Below are positions 15,901 through 24,877 of a stretch of DNA of 64,000 nucleotides, piece after piece. Under the pieces are notes generated by a model that made no database searches, was not told the DNA's origin, and was given only the letters and a program-made list of their open reading frames with translations. This DNA comes from Paenibacillus durus (GTDB lineage: Bacteria; Bacillota; Bacilli; Paenibacillales; Paenibacillaceae). The first letter of the stretch is position 1, and every line of letters starts with the position of its first letter. Location of the stretch: the NCBI RefSeq assembly GCF_000756615.1, contig NZ_CP009288.1, positions 2,976,001 through 3,040,000 of the forward strand, given 5' to 3'. Position numbers and translations under genes: made by a program.

Positions 15901-16920
15901 GCAGTCCCATTCACGCAACTTTAAGTCTTTTACATCTTTGTGCTTATAGCCACAGCAGGAGCATAGCTGCGAAGATGCGAATGTTTTACCCACAGCCACA
16001 ACTATGCGACCATACCACTTCGCTTTGTACTCTAGCATGGAGCGAAACATCGACCAGGAAACCTCGCTAATTGCCTTGGCTAACTTATGATTCTTGACCA
16101 TATTGGCTACCTGTAAATCTTCAATCGCAATGATGTCGTGGTTTTTGACAATATGCGTTGAAATCTTTTGCAAGTAGTCCGTACGAGCATTCGTGATTTT
16201 CTCGTGAATTCGCGCTACTTTGATGCGTTGCTTGTTCCAATTGCTGCTGCCTTTCATCATGCGTGAAAGTTTACGCTGTGCCCTTGCCAGTTTTTCTTCC
16301 AGTCTGCGAAAGAATTTAGGGTTGCCAACTACTACGCCATTGGATAGAATTGCAAAATCTTTCAAACCAACATCGATGCCAACTTCTTTGCCTGTTTTGG
16401 GCAATTCTTGGATGTTGGCTTCTACAAGCACAGATACAAAGTATTTGCCGCTTGGATGGCGTCTAATCGTAGCGTTCAGGATACGTCCTTCAACTTCACG
16501 GCTTTTAGCAAATTTCACAAGTCCAAGTTTAGGTAACTTGATCTGATTGTCTACAATTTCAATATTTCCATTCGTGTAGTTTGTTTGGTAAGACTGTACA
16601 GGATTCTTTTTACTCTTAAACTTAGGCGCATCGTTTTGTTTTTTGAAAAAGCGATGGTATGCGTCACTCAAATTCCTCAGTGCATTTTGTAAAGAGAATT
16701 TGTCCGGTTCTTTCAACCAGTCTATTTCTTGTTTTAGTTTTGTGAGTTCAGCAGAACATGCACCATAAGATAAGCCTTTTCCTGTTTCTTTATATGTGTC
16801 ACTCCATAGGGCTAGAAAACGATTAAACACAAATCGAGCGCATCCAATCGTCTTGTTAATGAGTGTTGCTTGTTCTGGCGTGGGGTAAATGCGAAATTTG
16901 TAAGCTTTATTCACTACCAT
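15817..16920 (-). CDS. tnpB: TnpB, RNA-guided RuvC nuclease of IS605
   Basis: 367 residues, the usual TnpB length. The N-terminal KAYKFRIYPTPEQATLI helix-turn-helix region is followed by the RuvC triad: Asp in GIDVGLKDFA, Glu in IAIEDLQV and Asp in HDRDFNASLN. Between the last two lies a four-Cys zinc motif (CSCC...CPEC). All catalytic positions are intact, so the protein is probably active. It starts 6 bases after the tnpA stop, so the two are likely co-translated. It cuts donor joints at TAM-flanked targets matching its guide, which favours retention of the element. Confidence 0.95.
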   Translation of the reverse strand: MVVNKAYKFRIYPTPEQATLINKTIGCARFVFNRFLALWSDTYKETGKGLSYGACSAELTKLKQEIDWLKEPDKFSLQNALRNLSDAYHRFFKKQNDAPKFKSKKNPVQSYQTNYTNGNIEIVDNQIKLPKLGLVKFAKSREVEGRILNATIRRHPSGKYFVSVLVEANIQELPKTGKEVGIDVGLKDFAILSNGVVVGNPKFFRRLEEKLARAQRKLSRMMKGSSNWNKQRIKVARIHEKITNARTDYLQKISTHIVKNHDIIAIEDLQVANMVKNHKLAKAISEVSWSMFRSMLEYKAKWYGRIVVAVGKTFASSQLCSCCGYKHKDVKDLKLREWDCPECGAHHDRDFNASLNILAEGKRLLAV

Positions 16921-16926
16921 TGCTTT

Positions 16927-17328
16927 TCACTTCACTTTCTGATTTTGAATATACGTTCTTATCTGTGCTTCTGTATGTTCACTTACTGTTGCAACAAAAT
17001 AAGAAGGATTCCAAAGATTGCCTCCCCACAATTTCTGTCTAATCTTTGGAAACTCTTTAAACAAAAGTCTTGCGGAAACACCTTTTAATGCTTTTATCAT
17101 ACCAGGTATCGAATGCTGTGGTGTACAATCCACTAAAAGATGAATGTGATCGGAGTCACTTTCAATTTCAGATATTGTGAAGTTGTTATCGGATGCAATC
17201 TGAACAAGAATTTCTTTTAGTCTTACGTCTATTTCTTCGACAAGAATCTTGTGTCGGTACTTTACGCACCATACGATGTGGTACTGAATGGCATAGACAT
17301 AACCACGACCATGCTTTATTTCGGACAT
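16927..17328 (-). CDS. tnpA: TnpA, Y1 HUH transposase of IS200/IS605
   Basis: 133-residue single-strand transposase. The metal-binding HUH motif is HIH in SDSDHIHLLV, and the catalytic tyrosine is in IRTYIQNQ near the C-terminus. ATG 17328 is preceded by AGAGGTGATGAT. Length and motifs match active family members, so the element should still be mobile. It acts on the hairpins at 15724 and 17475. Confidence 0.95.
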   Translation of the reverse strand: MSEIKHGRGYVYAIQYHIVWCVKYRHKILVEEIDVRLKEILVQIASDNNFTISEIESDSDHIHLLVDCTPQHSIPGMIKALKGVSARLLFKEFPKIRQKLWGGNLWNPSYFVATVSEHTEAQIRTYIQNQKVK

Positions 17329-17474
17329 ATCATCACCTCTGGCTACAGAATAACATATGTCAGTGTTATTTTTCTATAGAAACCTTGACACTAAAGGGAT
17401 TGTTATAATAGTCACCTAAACATGTGTCGGATAGTTAACGTGGCATATGCCACGCCCTATCCGAAGTTTTCTAA

Positions 17475-17494
17475 CTCACGACTGAAGTCACGAG
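17475..17494. repeat. Left-end sub-terminal palindrome of the IS element
   Basis: CTCACGACT-GA-AGTCACGAG (17475-17494), closely matching the right-end palindrome. Confidence 0.8.
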
Positions 17495-17510
17495 TTTGCG
17501 AAAACTATGC

Positions 17511-18086
17511 ATCAATAAAGTGAACGAAATCGGAGATTTGGATGTCTTGATTAATAATACGGGTGTTTTTACCGTAAAGCCTTTTGTTGATGTGACGGAT
17601 GAGGAATGGCTGGAATACTACCAAATTAATGTGATGAGCGCTGTTCGTTTATCCAAAGCATTCCTGCCCAAGATGATTGAACGCAATGCGGGACGAATCA
17701 TTAACGTTGCAAGTGAAGCCGGAATCAAACCCTATCCCGAACTTATTCCTTATGGTATATCTAAAACTTCACTCATTACGCTTTCAAGAGGTTTGGCGGA
17801 AGTGGCCAAAGGAACAAATGTAACGGTCAACTCGGTTCTTCCAGGACCGACGTGGACGGAAGGATTCGGCACTTTTATTACAGACCTTGCTAAAGAGAAT
17901 GGAAAAGATTTGGATACCTTTATCAAAGATTACTTTAAGTATGACCAGCCGACTTCTCTGATTCAGCGTTATGCCACAGTTGAGGAAGTAGCGGATACCA
18001 TTGTGTTCCTTGCATCCGATAAAGCTTCAGCCATCAACGGTGCGGCTCAAAGAGTAGAGGGCGGGATTATCCAAAGTATTTTGTAA
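17511..18086 (+). pseudogene. SDR oxidoreductase, C-terminal part after IS insertion
   Basis: 191 codons. DVLINNTG matches the NNAG region, followed by INVASEAG and the catalytic YGISK (YxxxK). The frame joins exactly to codon 15713-15715 when the element is removed (…ECEKL + INKV…). It is followed 38 bases later by the alcohol dehydrogenase gene, so the insertion may be polar on it. Interruption is recent in sequence terms: no other damage is visible. Confidence 0.93.
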
Positions 18087-18124
18087 TAACACGGCCGAAG
18101 CAATATAAAAAGGAGGAGTACCAT

Positions 18125-19291
18125 ATGAACCCCTTTATATTTAATAATCCTACCAAAATCCTTTTTGGACGCGGGCAAGTCGAAGAAATTAAAAACGAAA
18201 TTCCATCCTATGGACGGCGTGTTTTGCTTCTATATGGGGGCGGAAGTATTAAAAAGAATGGGCTGTACGATCAAGTGATTAAAGCCCTGTCTGAAATTAC
18301 AGATGTCTATATTTCGGAACTGGGTGGGGTAGAGCCCAATCCGCGATTAACAACGGTGAAAAAGGGTATTGACCTTATCAAAGAAAATAATTTGGATTTT
18401 ATTCTTGCTATTGGCGGCGGAAGTGTAATTGATTGTGCAAAAGCTATCTCTGTAGGCGTATACTACGAAGGCGACGTATGGGATATTGTAACGAATAAGG
18501 CAACAGCGGCAAAAGCCGTTCCTTTCGGCACTATTTTGACGATCTCTGCGACAGGTTCGGAAGTGAACAGCGGTTCGGTCATTACGAATTGGGAAGAAAA
18601 GGATAAACGTTTTTTTGTCTCCGATCTAACTTTCCCCAAATTCAGTGTTCTGGATCCGGAAAACACTTTTTCCGTACCTAAAAACCAAACGGTTTACGGC
18701 ATGGTAGACATTATGTCCCATGTTTTCGAGCAATACTTTCATGCTTCATCCAATGCCCCGCTGCAAGAACGGTTCGGTGAATCCATCCTGCAGACAACAA
18801 TGGAAGTTGCACCCAAGTTAATTAATGATCTCGGTAATTACGATTACCGCGAAGTCATCATGCTCAATGCATCAATGGCTTTAAATGGCATTCTATCCAT
18901 GGGTGTTCATACCGATTGGGCGACCCATATGATCGAGCATGCGGTCTCAGCCGTTCATGACATTCCTCATGGCGGCGGATTAGCCATTTTGTTCCCTAAT
19001 TGGATGGAATTTGTCGCTTCCAAGAGACCGGAAAAAGTGGCTCAACTAGGAATTCGCGTTTTTGGAATTGATGCCAAAGACAAAAATGACTCTGACGTGG
19101 CGGCTGAGACGATTCAAAAATTACGTGAGTTTTGGACTTCGCTGGGGGCCCCTGAGAAGCTTTCCGATTATGGAATCGATGATACGGAAATCGGCACAAT
19201 GCTTGAAAGAGCAATGGTGGCCGAAACCCTTGGAAGTTATGTCCCTTTAAATAAAAACGATGTGGAGACGATTTTAAGAAAATCATTATAA
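18125..19291 (+). CDS. Iron-type (group III) alcohol dehydrogenase, YugJ/BdhA-like
   Basis: 388-residue NAD(P)H-dependent alcohol/aldehyde oxidoreductase. GGGSIKKNGLYDQ and LAIGGGSVIDCAKAI form the nucleotide-binding region. Metal ligands are expected from DIMSHVFEQY, the conserved MIEHAVSAVHDIPHGGGLA stretch and nearby His. ATG 18125 follows AAGGAGGAG. It is probably co-transcribed with the SDR upstream and the monooxygenase-like gene downstream, a set often induced by reactive aldehydes or quinones (inference). Confidence 0.9.
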   Translation: MNPFIFNNPTKILFGRGQVEEIKNEIPSYGRRVLLLYGGGSIKKNGLYDQVIKALSEITDVYISELGGVEPNPRLTTVKKGIDLIKENNLDFILAIGGGSVIDCAKAISVGVYYEGDVWDIVTNKATAAKAVPFGTILTISATGSEVNSGSVITNWEEKDKRFFVSDLTFPKFSVLDPENTFSVPKNQTVYGMVDIMSHVFEQYFHASSNAPLQERFGESILQTTMEVAPKLINDLGNYDYREVIMLNASMALNGILSMGVHTDWATHMIEHAVSAVHDIPHGGGLAILFPNWMEFVASKRPEKVAQLGIRVFGIDAKDKNDSDVAAETIQKLREFWTSLGAPEKLSDYGIDDTEIGTMLERAMVAETLGSYVPLNKNDVETILRKSL

Positions 19292-19343
19292 TCATTTAAC
19301 AAAGTTTCTCGCATTAGCTGTTAAAAGGGGAGTTGAAAGTAAA

Positions 19344-19637
19344 TTGAGCGCTATTTCTATTACAGCCATCCTTCAAGCAAAACCGGGAAAAGAACAGCTT
19401 CTGTATCAAGAGTTAGTGAAAGCAGTAACACCTTCCAGATCGGAAGAGGGATGCATAAAGTATGTCCTGCATCAATCTATCGAAAATAAAGCCGTTTTTG
19501 TGTTTTATGAAATCTGGAAAGATGAAGAGTCTATCAACTTCCATATTGAGACTGACCATTATAAGCAATTCCGGCGTAATATAGAGGGTCTTATTGAGTC
19601 AAGGCAAGTATACCGACTGCAGGAAGTTGATTCATAA
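19344..19637 (+). CDS. Antibiotic biosynthesis monooxygenase (ABM)-domain protein
   Basis: 97-residue ferredoxin-like ABM protein (YgiN/putative quinol monooxygenase type): AILQAKPGKEQLL at the N-terminus and YEIWKDEESINFH in the middle are typical. TTG 19344 follows GGGGAG; no ATG is available. Third gene of the SDR-alcohol dehydrogenase set. Members of this fold handle quinones or haem; the present role is unknown. Confidence 0.78.
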   Translation: MSAISITAILQAKPGKEQLLYQELVKAVTPSRSEEGCIKYVLHQSIENKAVFVFYEIWKDEESINFHIETDHYKQFRRNIEGLIESRQVYRLQEVDS

Positions 19638-19657
19638 TCTTGATAAAAAATACAGAG

Positions 19658-19693
19658 TTGGCCCTAAGCGAATCCCTTGCTTAGGGCCAATTT
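19658..19693 (+). terminator. Terminator after the ABM gene
   Basis: TTGGCCCTAAGC (19658-19669) and GCTTAGGGCCAA (19679-19690), a perfect 12-bp stem followed by TTTC. Confidence 0.8.
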
Positions 19694-19810
19694 CAACAAC
19701 TTTACCCAAATTACCGAGAAAAAGGTGTCAAACAATAGGTGTCTTAGTCTATAATGAAGAAAGGTAACTAACTATAAATATATTTGCATAAGTCAGGAGA
19801 AAATCTAACG

Positions 19811-21019
19811 ATGTCTTTAAAAAATGATAATCGGTTTAGACTTGTTTTACTTTTAGGCGCGTTTTCAGCACTGGGTCCACTTACCATCGACATGTATTTG
19901 CCGTCATTTCCTGAAATCGCTGCAGACTTTGGCACCCGTGCTTCTCTGGTGCAGCTTAGTCTAACTGCTTGCCTAATAGGATTAGGTCTGGGTCAAATTA
20001 TTATGGGCCCTTTGAGTGACGTTCATGGAAGACGGAGGCCCATAATAATCTCACTTATTCTCTATTTGATCGCTTCATTTGTCTGCGCGGTCTCACCTAA
20101 TATCGTCTATTTCATAGCCGCACGCTTTGTTCAAGGCTTTGCCGCTTCCGCAGGAATTGTTATTTCTCGGGCGATCATCCGTGATGTTTATAGCGGACCG
20201 GAACTCACCAAGTTTTTTTCACTGCTCATGTTGGTAAATAATATATTTCCTTTAATTGCACCAGTGGCAGGAGGCAGCGTCATAGCCTTTACTACATGGG
20301 TGGGTGTTTTTGTGGTTTTGGGTACTGTAGGATTGGTGTTAGTTATCCTTGCAACCTTGAATCTGAAAGAGACCTTGCCTGCTCAGAATCGAATTTCAGG
20401 TAACTTTAGCGAACTGATAACAGGTATTCGAACCTTGCTTAAAGATCGCGAGTTTACCGGATACGCGCTGGCACAAGGCATTATGATCGGAGGGGTATTT
20501 GCTTATGTATCAGGGACTCCTTTTATCTACCAGAATATTTACGGTGCCTCTCCCCAACTGTTTGCCATTTTATTCGGGTCAAATGGGATCAGCTTAATTA
20601 TCGGCTCTCAAATCGTTGGACGCTTTACCCATGTGATCTCGGAGCGGCGATTCCTGCGTTATGGATTGCTGTTATCCGGCGCGTCCAGCCTTGCGGCCTT
20701 AATTGTAATTCTTTTGAACGGCCCATTACTAGCATTGGTTATTCCGCTTTTCTTCTTTGTCGCATCGATCGGAACAACTTCAACAGCTTCCTTCTCTCTA
20801 GCCATGGAATCACAAAGTCATAGGGCAGGGAGCGCATCTGCGCTTCTTGGATTACTGCCTTTCCTGCTGGGAGCATTCACCTCTCCATTGGTTGGCATTG
20901 CCGGAGAATACACAGCAGTCCCAATGGGAGTCATTATCTTATCGACCAGCTTATTGGCTATCCTCGCTTACTTTGGACTTGCACATAAATCCCAAACCAG
21001 CTATTCTCCGTGCTCTTAA
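19811..21019 (+). CDS. Bcr/CflA-type MFS drug efflux transporter
   Basis: 402-residue, 12-segment transporter. GPLTIDMYLPSFPEIAADFG is the signature opening of the Bcr/CflA family, and GPLSDVHGRRRPI is the MFS motif A loop between segments 2 and 3. ATG 19811 follows AGGAG; an in-frame TTG at 19784 has no ribosome site. The family exports bicyclomycin, chloramphenicol or sulfonamides; the true substrate is unknown. It stands alone between two terminators. Confidence 0.88.
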   Translation: MSLKNDNRFRLVLLLGAFSALGPLTIDMYLPSFPEIAADFGTRASLVQLSLTACLIGLGLGQIIMGPLSDVHGRRRPIIISLILYLIASFVCAVSPNIVYFIAARFVQGFAASAGIVISRAIIRDVYSGPELTKFFSLLMLVNNIFPLIAPVAGGSVIAFTTWVGVFVVLGTVGLVLVILATLNLKETLPAQNRISGNFSELITGIRTLLKDREFTGYALAQGIMIGGVFAYVSGTPFIYQNIYGASPQLFAILFGSNGISLIIGSQIVGRFTHVISERRFLRYGLLLSGASSLAALIVILLNGPLLALVIPLFFFVASIGTTSTASFSLAMESQSHRAGSASALLGLLPFLLGAFTSPLVGIAGEYTAVPMGVIILSTSLLAILAYFGLAHKSQTSYSPCS

Positions 21020-21092
21020 TTACAGATCAATTGCAAAGGTACGTCAAAATGGCCGCAGCAGCCTGCCTCTCGGCTGACTGCCATAGCCCTTA

Positions 21093-21116
21093 AGCCCGCT
21101 TCAAACGCGGGCTTTT
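21093..21116 (+). terminator. Terminator after the MFS gene
   Basis: AGCCCGC-TTCAAAC-GCGGGCT followed by TTT. It resembles the terminator near the intact rhodanese gene (24836-24877) in core sequence and position, so it may belong to the rhodanese remnant. Confidence 0.8.
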
Positions 21117-21120
21117 ATAT

Positions 21121-21180
21121 TTACTCATCCCCGGTCGCAACCGGATTCTCCTCGTAGCGGATCTGGCCGCTCCAGCTTCC
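21121..21180 (-). pseudogene. 3'-terminal remnant of a second rhodanese gene
   Basis: The minus strand codes GSWSGQIRYEENPVATGDE then TAA. The intact rhodanese at 24876 ends GSWSDWISYEENPVATGEE: 15 of 19 residues and, by my count, 48 of 60 bases match. Homology stops at 21180. A terminator hairpin sits at the same place relative to the stop in both copies. No other part of the gene is present. Confidence 0.85.
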
Positions 21181-21503
21181 CTATTTTTTAATTTCGCATT
21201 TTTCAACCCAACATTCGCATACATGCATATCCCTGTTCAAGAAAAAAAGCAAACGCTTCCGGTGTGTGACTTTTGACTCAATCCTCCTATTGGATGAATG
21301 ATCTTCTGGCAAATAACGACGCTTAAAATGACTTGATCAGGCTTGCAGCTTCGCGCTTTTAAGTCAGCGGTAGGATTTCATAAAGTCCATTCTAGTACCT
21401 CAGGTAAAATTTAGGACTAATGAATTATGGGAAAATTGTAATATATAGCCGATAAAAGAGGAGTATTACTCTTATATATTTTATTATTAGAAGGAGTTTT
21501 GAA
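21181..21503. other. Gene-poor stretch between rhodanese remnant and secreted protein gene
   Basis: No supported ORF, repeat or hairpin. The last part must hold the promoter of the 21504 gene, but no convincing -35/-10 pair stands out. Confidence 0.6.
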
Positions 21504-22811
21504 ATGAACAGCTATTTTGGATTTGCCAGAAAGACCCTCTTTACCCTGCTTGTCTTCGTACTGGCACTTACCGGAGTTTCAGTGGGAAGTGCAAAAGCTG
21601 AAGGAGCGGTGGCGGCCCCGTCTGATGATGCTTATGTGTATTATGTATCTAACGGGGATCTATACCGGGTGCGGACCGATGGAAGCCCTGCGCAGAAAAT
21701 TCGCGATAATTTCGACGGAGTGGAACTGAAGCCCGCGGGCAATTATTTGTACTATTTGTACGATGCCACATCCACGACATTGCTTCGCTTGTCGCTAACG
21801 GATGCCACAGCCAAAATTTCTAATTTTGGTGGAGACAAAAGAATACTTCATTACATAACAGAGGGTGACCTTATTTATTACATGGATGACAAGGGTGGCA
21901 TTTACCGCGCATCGGCCAACGCCGAGAGATCTACAGACGGTACCTTGATTGCCGATATGGCGGATACGAACTTCCCTCGATTTACGGTAGTGAACGGCAG
22001 AGTTTATTATAATGCGCTGAAGAATGGCCGCACGACCTGGGTGGCTTCCAAAGCGGCCGACGGCAGCGGATCTGTTCAATGGATTGCCAGCGGAGCCTTT
22101 CCAGGTGATTATTTTGCGCATACGTACAATAACATGCTTTACCTGATGGTGGATACTAAGCCTGAAGAAACCATGTATTCTTTGAACAGTATGGTGCTAT
22201 TTACGCTGCCGGCAGGCGGCGGTAATGCCAAAGCCGTTAACGCAAAAGCTCCACTAGACGCGAATTCGGTATTGTCCGGCTCATGGGCAGGCGATTATTA
22301 TTTATTCAATAAAGGGATTCGTCTTGACTCTAACGATGATTATGACTATTCCAAAGGCAAAGGCATTCTCATGGATAGAACCGGGAAATTCATAACCTTG
22401 AATCAAACCAGCGTGTATGAAATAGTCAATCTGGGAGCGAACAAATTCGCTTATGTGGATGGCAAAGGCAAAGCTTTTGTAAGTACAATTGCCAATGGGA
22501 AAGTAACGAGCACCAAGAAGCTTCCTTTAACGAATGTAGAATATGTCCGTAACTTAATGAACGGTGGAAAAGTAAGATCGACCGTGCTGTTTGCCGAAAG
22601 CGGAGCGTATGTGCTCAATTCAAACTTCACATTGACCAAGATGGTTGGCGTGGAATGGGATTTATGCGTATATGAAGACGATATTGCTGGGATTTTCTAT
22701 GTAAATGCGGGAGATAACGGCCGTTTGTACCGGATGAGCGAGGACGGTAAGACGACTGTGAAGCTGTCCGATGAGAAGGTATCCCGAATTGTGTTGATCT
22801 CCAAGAACTAA
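21504..22811 (+). CDS. Secreted DUF5050-like beta-propeller protein
   Basis: 435 residues with a classical signal peptide (hydrophobic core LFTLLVFVLALTGVSVGS, likely cleavage after AKA). The mature protein has repeated blades of the form YYVSNGDLYRVRTDG, YLYYLYDATSTTLLRL and DLIYYMDDKGGIYRA, as in DUF5050/YncE-like propellers. ATG 21504 follows AAGGAG. No enzymatic motif. Likely an extracellular or wall-associated binding protein. A terminator follows. Confidence 0.75.
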   Translation: MNSYFGFARKTLFTLLVFVLALTGVSVGSAKAEGAVAAPSDDAYVYYVSNGDLYRVRTDGSPAQKIRDNFDGVELKPAGNYLYYLYDATSTTLLRLSLTDATAKISNFGGDKRILHYITEGDLIYYMDDKGGIYRASANAERSTDGTLIADMADTNFPRFTVVNGRVYYNALKNGRTTWVASKAADGSGSVQWIASGAFPGDYFAHTYNNMLYLMVDTKPEETMYSLNSMVLFTLPAGGGNAKAVNAKAPLDANSVLSGSWAGDYYLFNKGIRLDSNDDYDYSKGKGILMDRTGKFITLNQTSVYEIVNLGANKFAYVDGKGKAFVSTIANGKVTSTKKLPLTNVEYVRNLMNGGKVRSTVLFAESGAYVLNSNFTLTKMVGVEWDLCVYEDDIAGIFYVNAGDNGRLYRMSEDGKTTVKLSDEKVSRIVLISKN

Positions 22812-22840
22812 AATTAAGCAATTAAAAAGATGCGCATCTA

Positions 22841-22889
22841 GGGGTTGTCTTCTAAGTCATCAAAAATGACGAAAGGATGGCCCCTTTTT
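22841..22889 (+). terminator. Terminator after the DUF5050-like gene
   Basis: GGGG...GCCCC outer pairing with an inner GTCAT-CAAAA-ATGAC hairpin, followed by TTTTT. Confidence 0.7.
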
Positions 22890-22952
22890 CTGTACGCCTG
22901 GACTTATGCAGCCAATCTGCGGTAACGATTAAATTAGCGGAGGATAACTATT

Positions 22953-24050
22953 GTGCAAATTTTGAATAAATCCGGTTTGCTGGCTGGGATTTTGGTTTTT
23001 CTTTTAATGGTTACGGCATGTTCTGCTCTCCAAACGGAAAAAGCTGCTGAGACGAAATCGGAAGCAGCGGATACGGGAACCAAGACGAATGGAGCAACAG
23101 CTTCAGCAGGAGCTAAGGAAGCGGGATCTGATGAATCCGAGAAGCTTGCTGACACCGACAAGCTCAATTTAGAAATGGAAAAGTATAACGCTTATGTCGA
23201 TCTTAATAATTTTATGACCAGCCGCATGCAAGATGTGCTTAATGATTACTTTGAAGAGTTCGGAGACGGGAATAAGCCCAAGATCGAAAAATATTTTAGC
23301 GGTTCCCTGCTCTCTATTTCGGAATACGATAAAGATACGATGAACCGGGCTTTTGATTATAAGGATAAGGAACCTGCATTCGATGCGGTTGATACGGCCA
23401 TAGTTCAACTGGAGCCTGCGATTAAGAAATTGGCTGCTGTTCTGGGCGAAGCTTATGATTATTACGATGTAAAAGGGTATGTAGATGATCAATTTGCCAA
23501 AGGAAAGCAGTTGCATACACAAATCATAACTGCTTATAAGGCTTATGAAAAAGCGGCGGATGTGTATTTTGACGCTATCAATGATTTAGGGAATAAACGC
23601 ACTCAAGCCGAGCTGAAGGAATTACGTAAGAACGATGAACAAATCAGGTATTCGATCTTGACTTTTATGCTTGATGCGGAAGCTCTGTCTGATGTAATGG
23701 AGCAGCAGGAGATATATGCCGACAATATTCTGAAACTTGATCTGAAACCCTTTAAAGAAAAATACAATGTGCTGATCACCGATCTCCAAAATATCAATAA
23801 ATATGCGGCAGACAAAGCGCGAATAAAGACAGAAGGTTTCAGGGAGTACGCGCTGGAGAATTATGTGGATGCGGCCAAAGAAGTAAAGGTAGCGGCAACT
23901 AACATTATAGAACGCGTGAATAATAAAGAAGCAGTGGATGAGTTTACTTTGAACAGCAGCTTTTTCCGGAAAAATAAGGAAGGAACCCCCGAAAATTACA
24001 ATGATAAGCTGAGTATATTGATCGACAAATACAATCAGCTGAATCAATAG
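22953..24050 (+). CDS. DUF3829-family lipoprotein
   Basis: 365 residues. The signal peptide ends in lipobox VTAC (C23), then comes an Ala/Thr/Glu-rich linker to about residue 70. The rest is helical and matches the DUF3829 (YiiG-like) pattern: KLNLEMEKYNAYVDLNNFM, then alternating acidic helices and YADNILKLDLKPFKEKYN. GTG 22953 follows GCGGAGG. It is followed 25 bases later by a membrane protein gene and is probably co-transcribed. Function unknown. Confidence 0.75.
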   Translation: MQILNKSGLLAGILVFLLMVTACSALQTEKAAETKSEAADTGTKTNGATASAGAKEAGSDESEKLADTDKLNLEMEKYNAYVDLNNFMTSRMQDVLNDYFEEFGDGNKPKIEKYFSGSLLSISEYDKDTMNRAFDYKDKEPAFDAVDTAIVQLEPAIKKLAAVLGEAYDYYDVKGYVDDQFAKGKQLHTQIITAYKAYEKAADVYFDAINDLGNKRTQAELKELRKNDEQIRYSILTFMLDAEALSDVMEQQEIYADNILKLDLKPFKEKYNVLITDLQNINKYAADKARIKTEGFREYALENYVDAAKEVKVAATNIIERVNNKEAVDEFTLNSSFFRKNKEGTPENYNDKLSILIDKYNQLNQ

Positions 24051-24075
24051 CTTTTATTTTAGGAGGAAAAAGATC

Positions 24076-24714
24076 ATGATTACCCATTCTTTGAGTGAAT
24101 CGGATATATTCGCTACATCCGGGGACGAAGCGGTTGTACTGACACCCGATACCATTTATGCGAAAGTGAAAATGGAGAAGGCGAAGCAATACATCAATGG
24201 CGTTACAGGGGATGCTGGGGTTAAGGAACGGTTGCATTCCGATGAGACGATTGCGATTTCTGCCATTACTCGAATTGCGGCCAATAAGAAGACGGGATGG
24301 ATTCGCTTATACACTAAAATTAATGGAAAAAAAGATAGCGAATTTATTGTTATTGAAGATGCCCAAGTCAAACAGCAATTTATTGATAAATTGTATACGT
24401 ACATGCAGGGGAGCCATACTTACCGGATCGAGGAATACTCTGCCTTCAAGGCTGGAATCAAGCCTTCGCTAACGCTGGTGATTACCATTCTGGTCGGAAT
24501 GGTCCTGACCTGGCTTGCCATGGATGCCAAGAACGGACCTGAACGCACGATGTATGTAAAGGCTTCAGTTAAATTGGTTTATGAATTACTGCTAATCATA
24601 GGGCCTCTAGGTGTTATAATCATTGCTGGAATTGTAGCGCTAATTACCCTTTACGTCTTAGTTCGCAGGGTCAGTAATCCGCCGGTTATGGTAATGATAG
24701 ATAAAAAATGCTAA
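24076..24714 (+). CDS. Uncharacterised membrane protein with two C-terminal segments
   Basis: 212 residues. The N-terminal 130 residues are soluble and resemble a PH-like or beta-rich domain (IYAKVKMEKAKQYI, TRIAANKKTGWIRLYTKINGKK). Two membrane helices follow: TLVITILVGMVLTWLAM and LLIIGPLGVIIIAGIVALITLYVLV. ATG 24076 follows AGGAGGAAAAAG. It is next to the DUF3829 lipoprotein gene, so the two may work together at the membrane. I do not recognise the family. Confidence 0.65.
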   Translation: MITHSLSESDIFATSGDEAVVLTPDTIYAKVKMEKAKQYINGVTGDAGVKERLHSDETIAISAITRIAANKKTGWIRLYTKINGKKDSEFIVIEDAQVKQQFIDKLYTYMQGSHTYRIEEYSAFKAGIKPSLTLVITILVGMVLTWLAMDAKNGPERTMYVKASVKLVYELLLIIGPLGVIIIAGIVALITLYVLVRRVSNPPVMVMIDKKC

Positions 24715-24746
24715 ATAAAAGCAGCGGAATCTATGAAAAAGGCTAA

Positions 24747-24790
24747 TCAACCAGCGCGTGCCGGTACTCAGGTTGGTTCGCGCTGGTTGA
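24747..24790 (+). terminator. Hairpin after the membrane protein gene
   Basis: TCAACCAGCGCG (24747-24758) and CGCGCTGGTTGA (24779-24790), 12 bp perfect. Only a weak T-run follows. Confidence 0.6.
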
Positions 24791-24835
24791 GTTTGGCCTG
24801 CTTCGGTTCCGATGTATGAACCTTACATCGCCAAT

Positions 24836-24877
24836 AATAGCAAAGAGCCCGCATCAGGATGCGGGCTCTTTGCTATT
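24836..24877. terminator. Bidirectional terminator between convergent units
   Basis: AATAGCAAAGAGCCCGCAT (24836-24854), loop CAGG, then the exact complement to 24877: a 19-bp perfect stem. It overlaps the stop codon of the minus-strand rhodanese gene. Confidence 0.88.

Larger units (their letters stand above)
15716..17510 (-). mobile_element. IS200/IS605-family element, complete, 1795 bp
   Basis: Carries tnpA and tnpB on the minus strand. The ends are placed by restoring the SDR reading frame. On the minus strand the host TTGAT (17515-17511) directly precedes the left end and the right end finishes ...TTCAA (15720-15716). TTGAT is the target used by ISDra2-like elements. Both ends carry sub-terminal imperfect palindromes, and no target-site duplication is seen, as expected for single-strand transposition. 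A third hairpin (17428-17463, core GTGGCATATGCCAC) lies inside the left end. Confidence 0.93.

Noticed and set aside
17384..17408. TTGACA...TATAAT promoter inside the IS left end
   Set aside because: The spacer is only 13 bases and there is no gene on that strand to serve.
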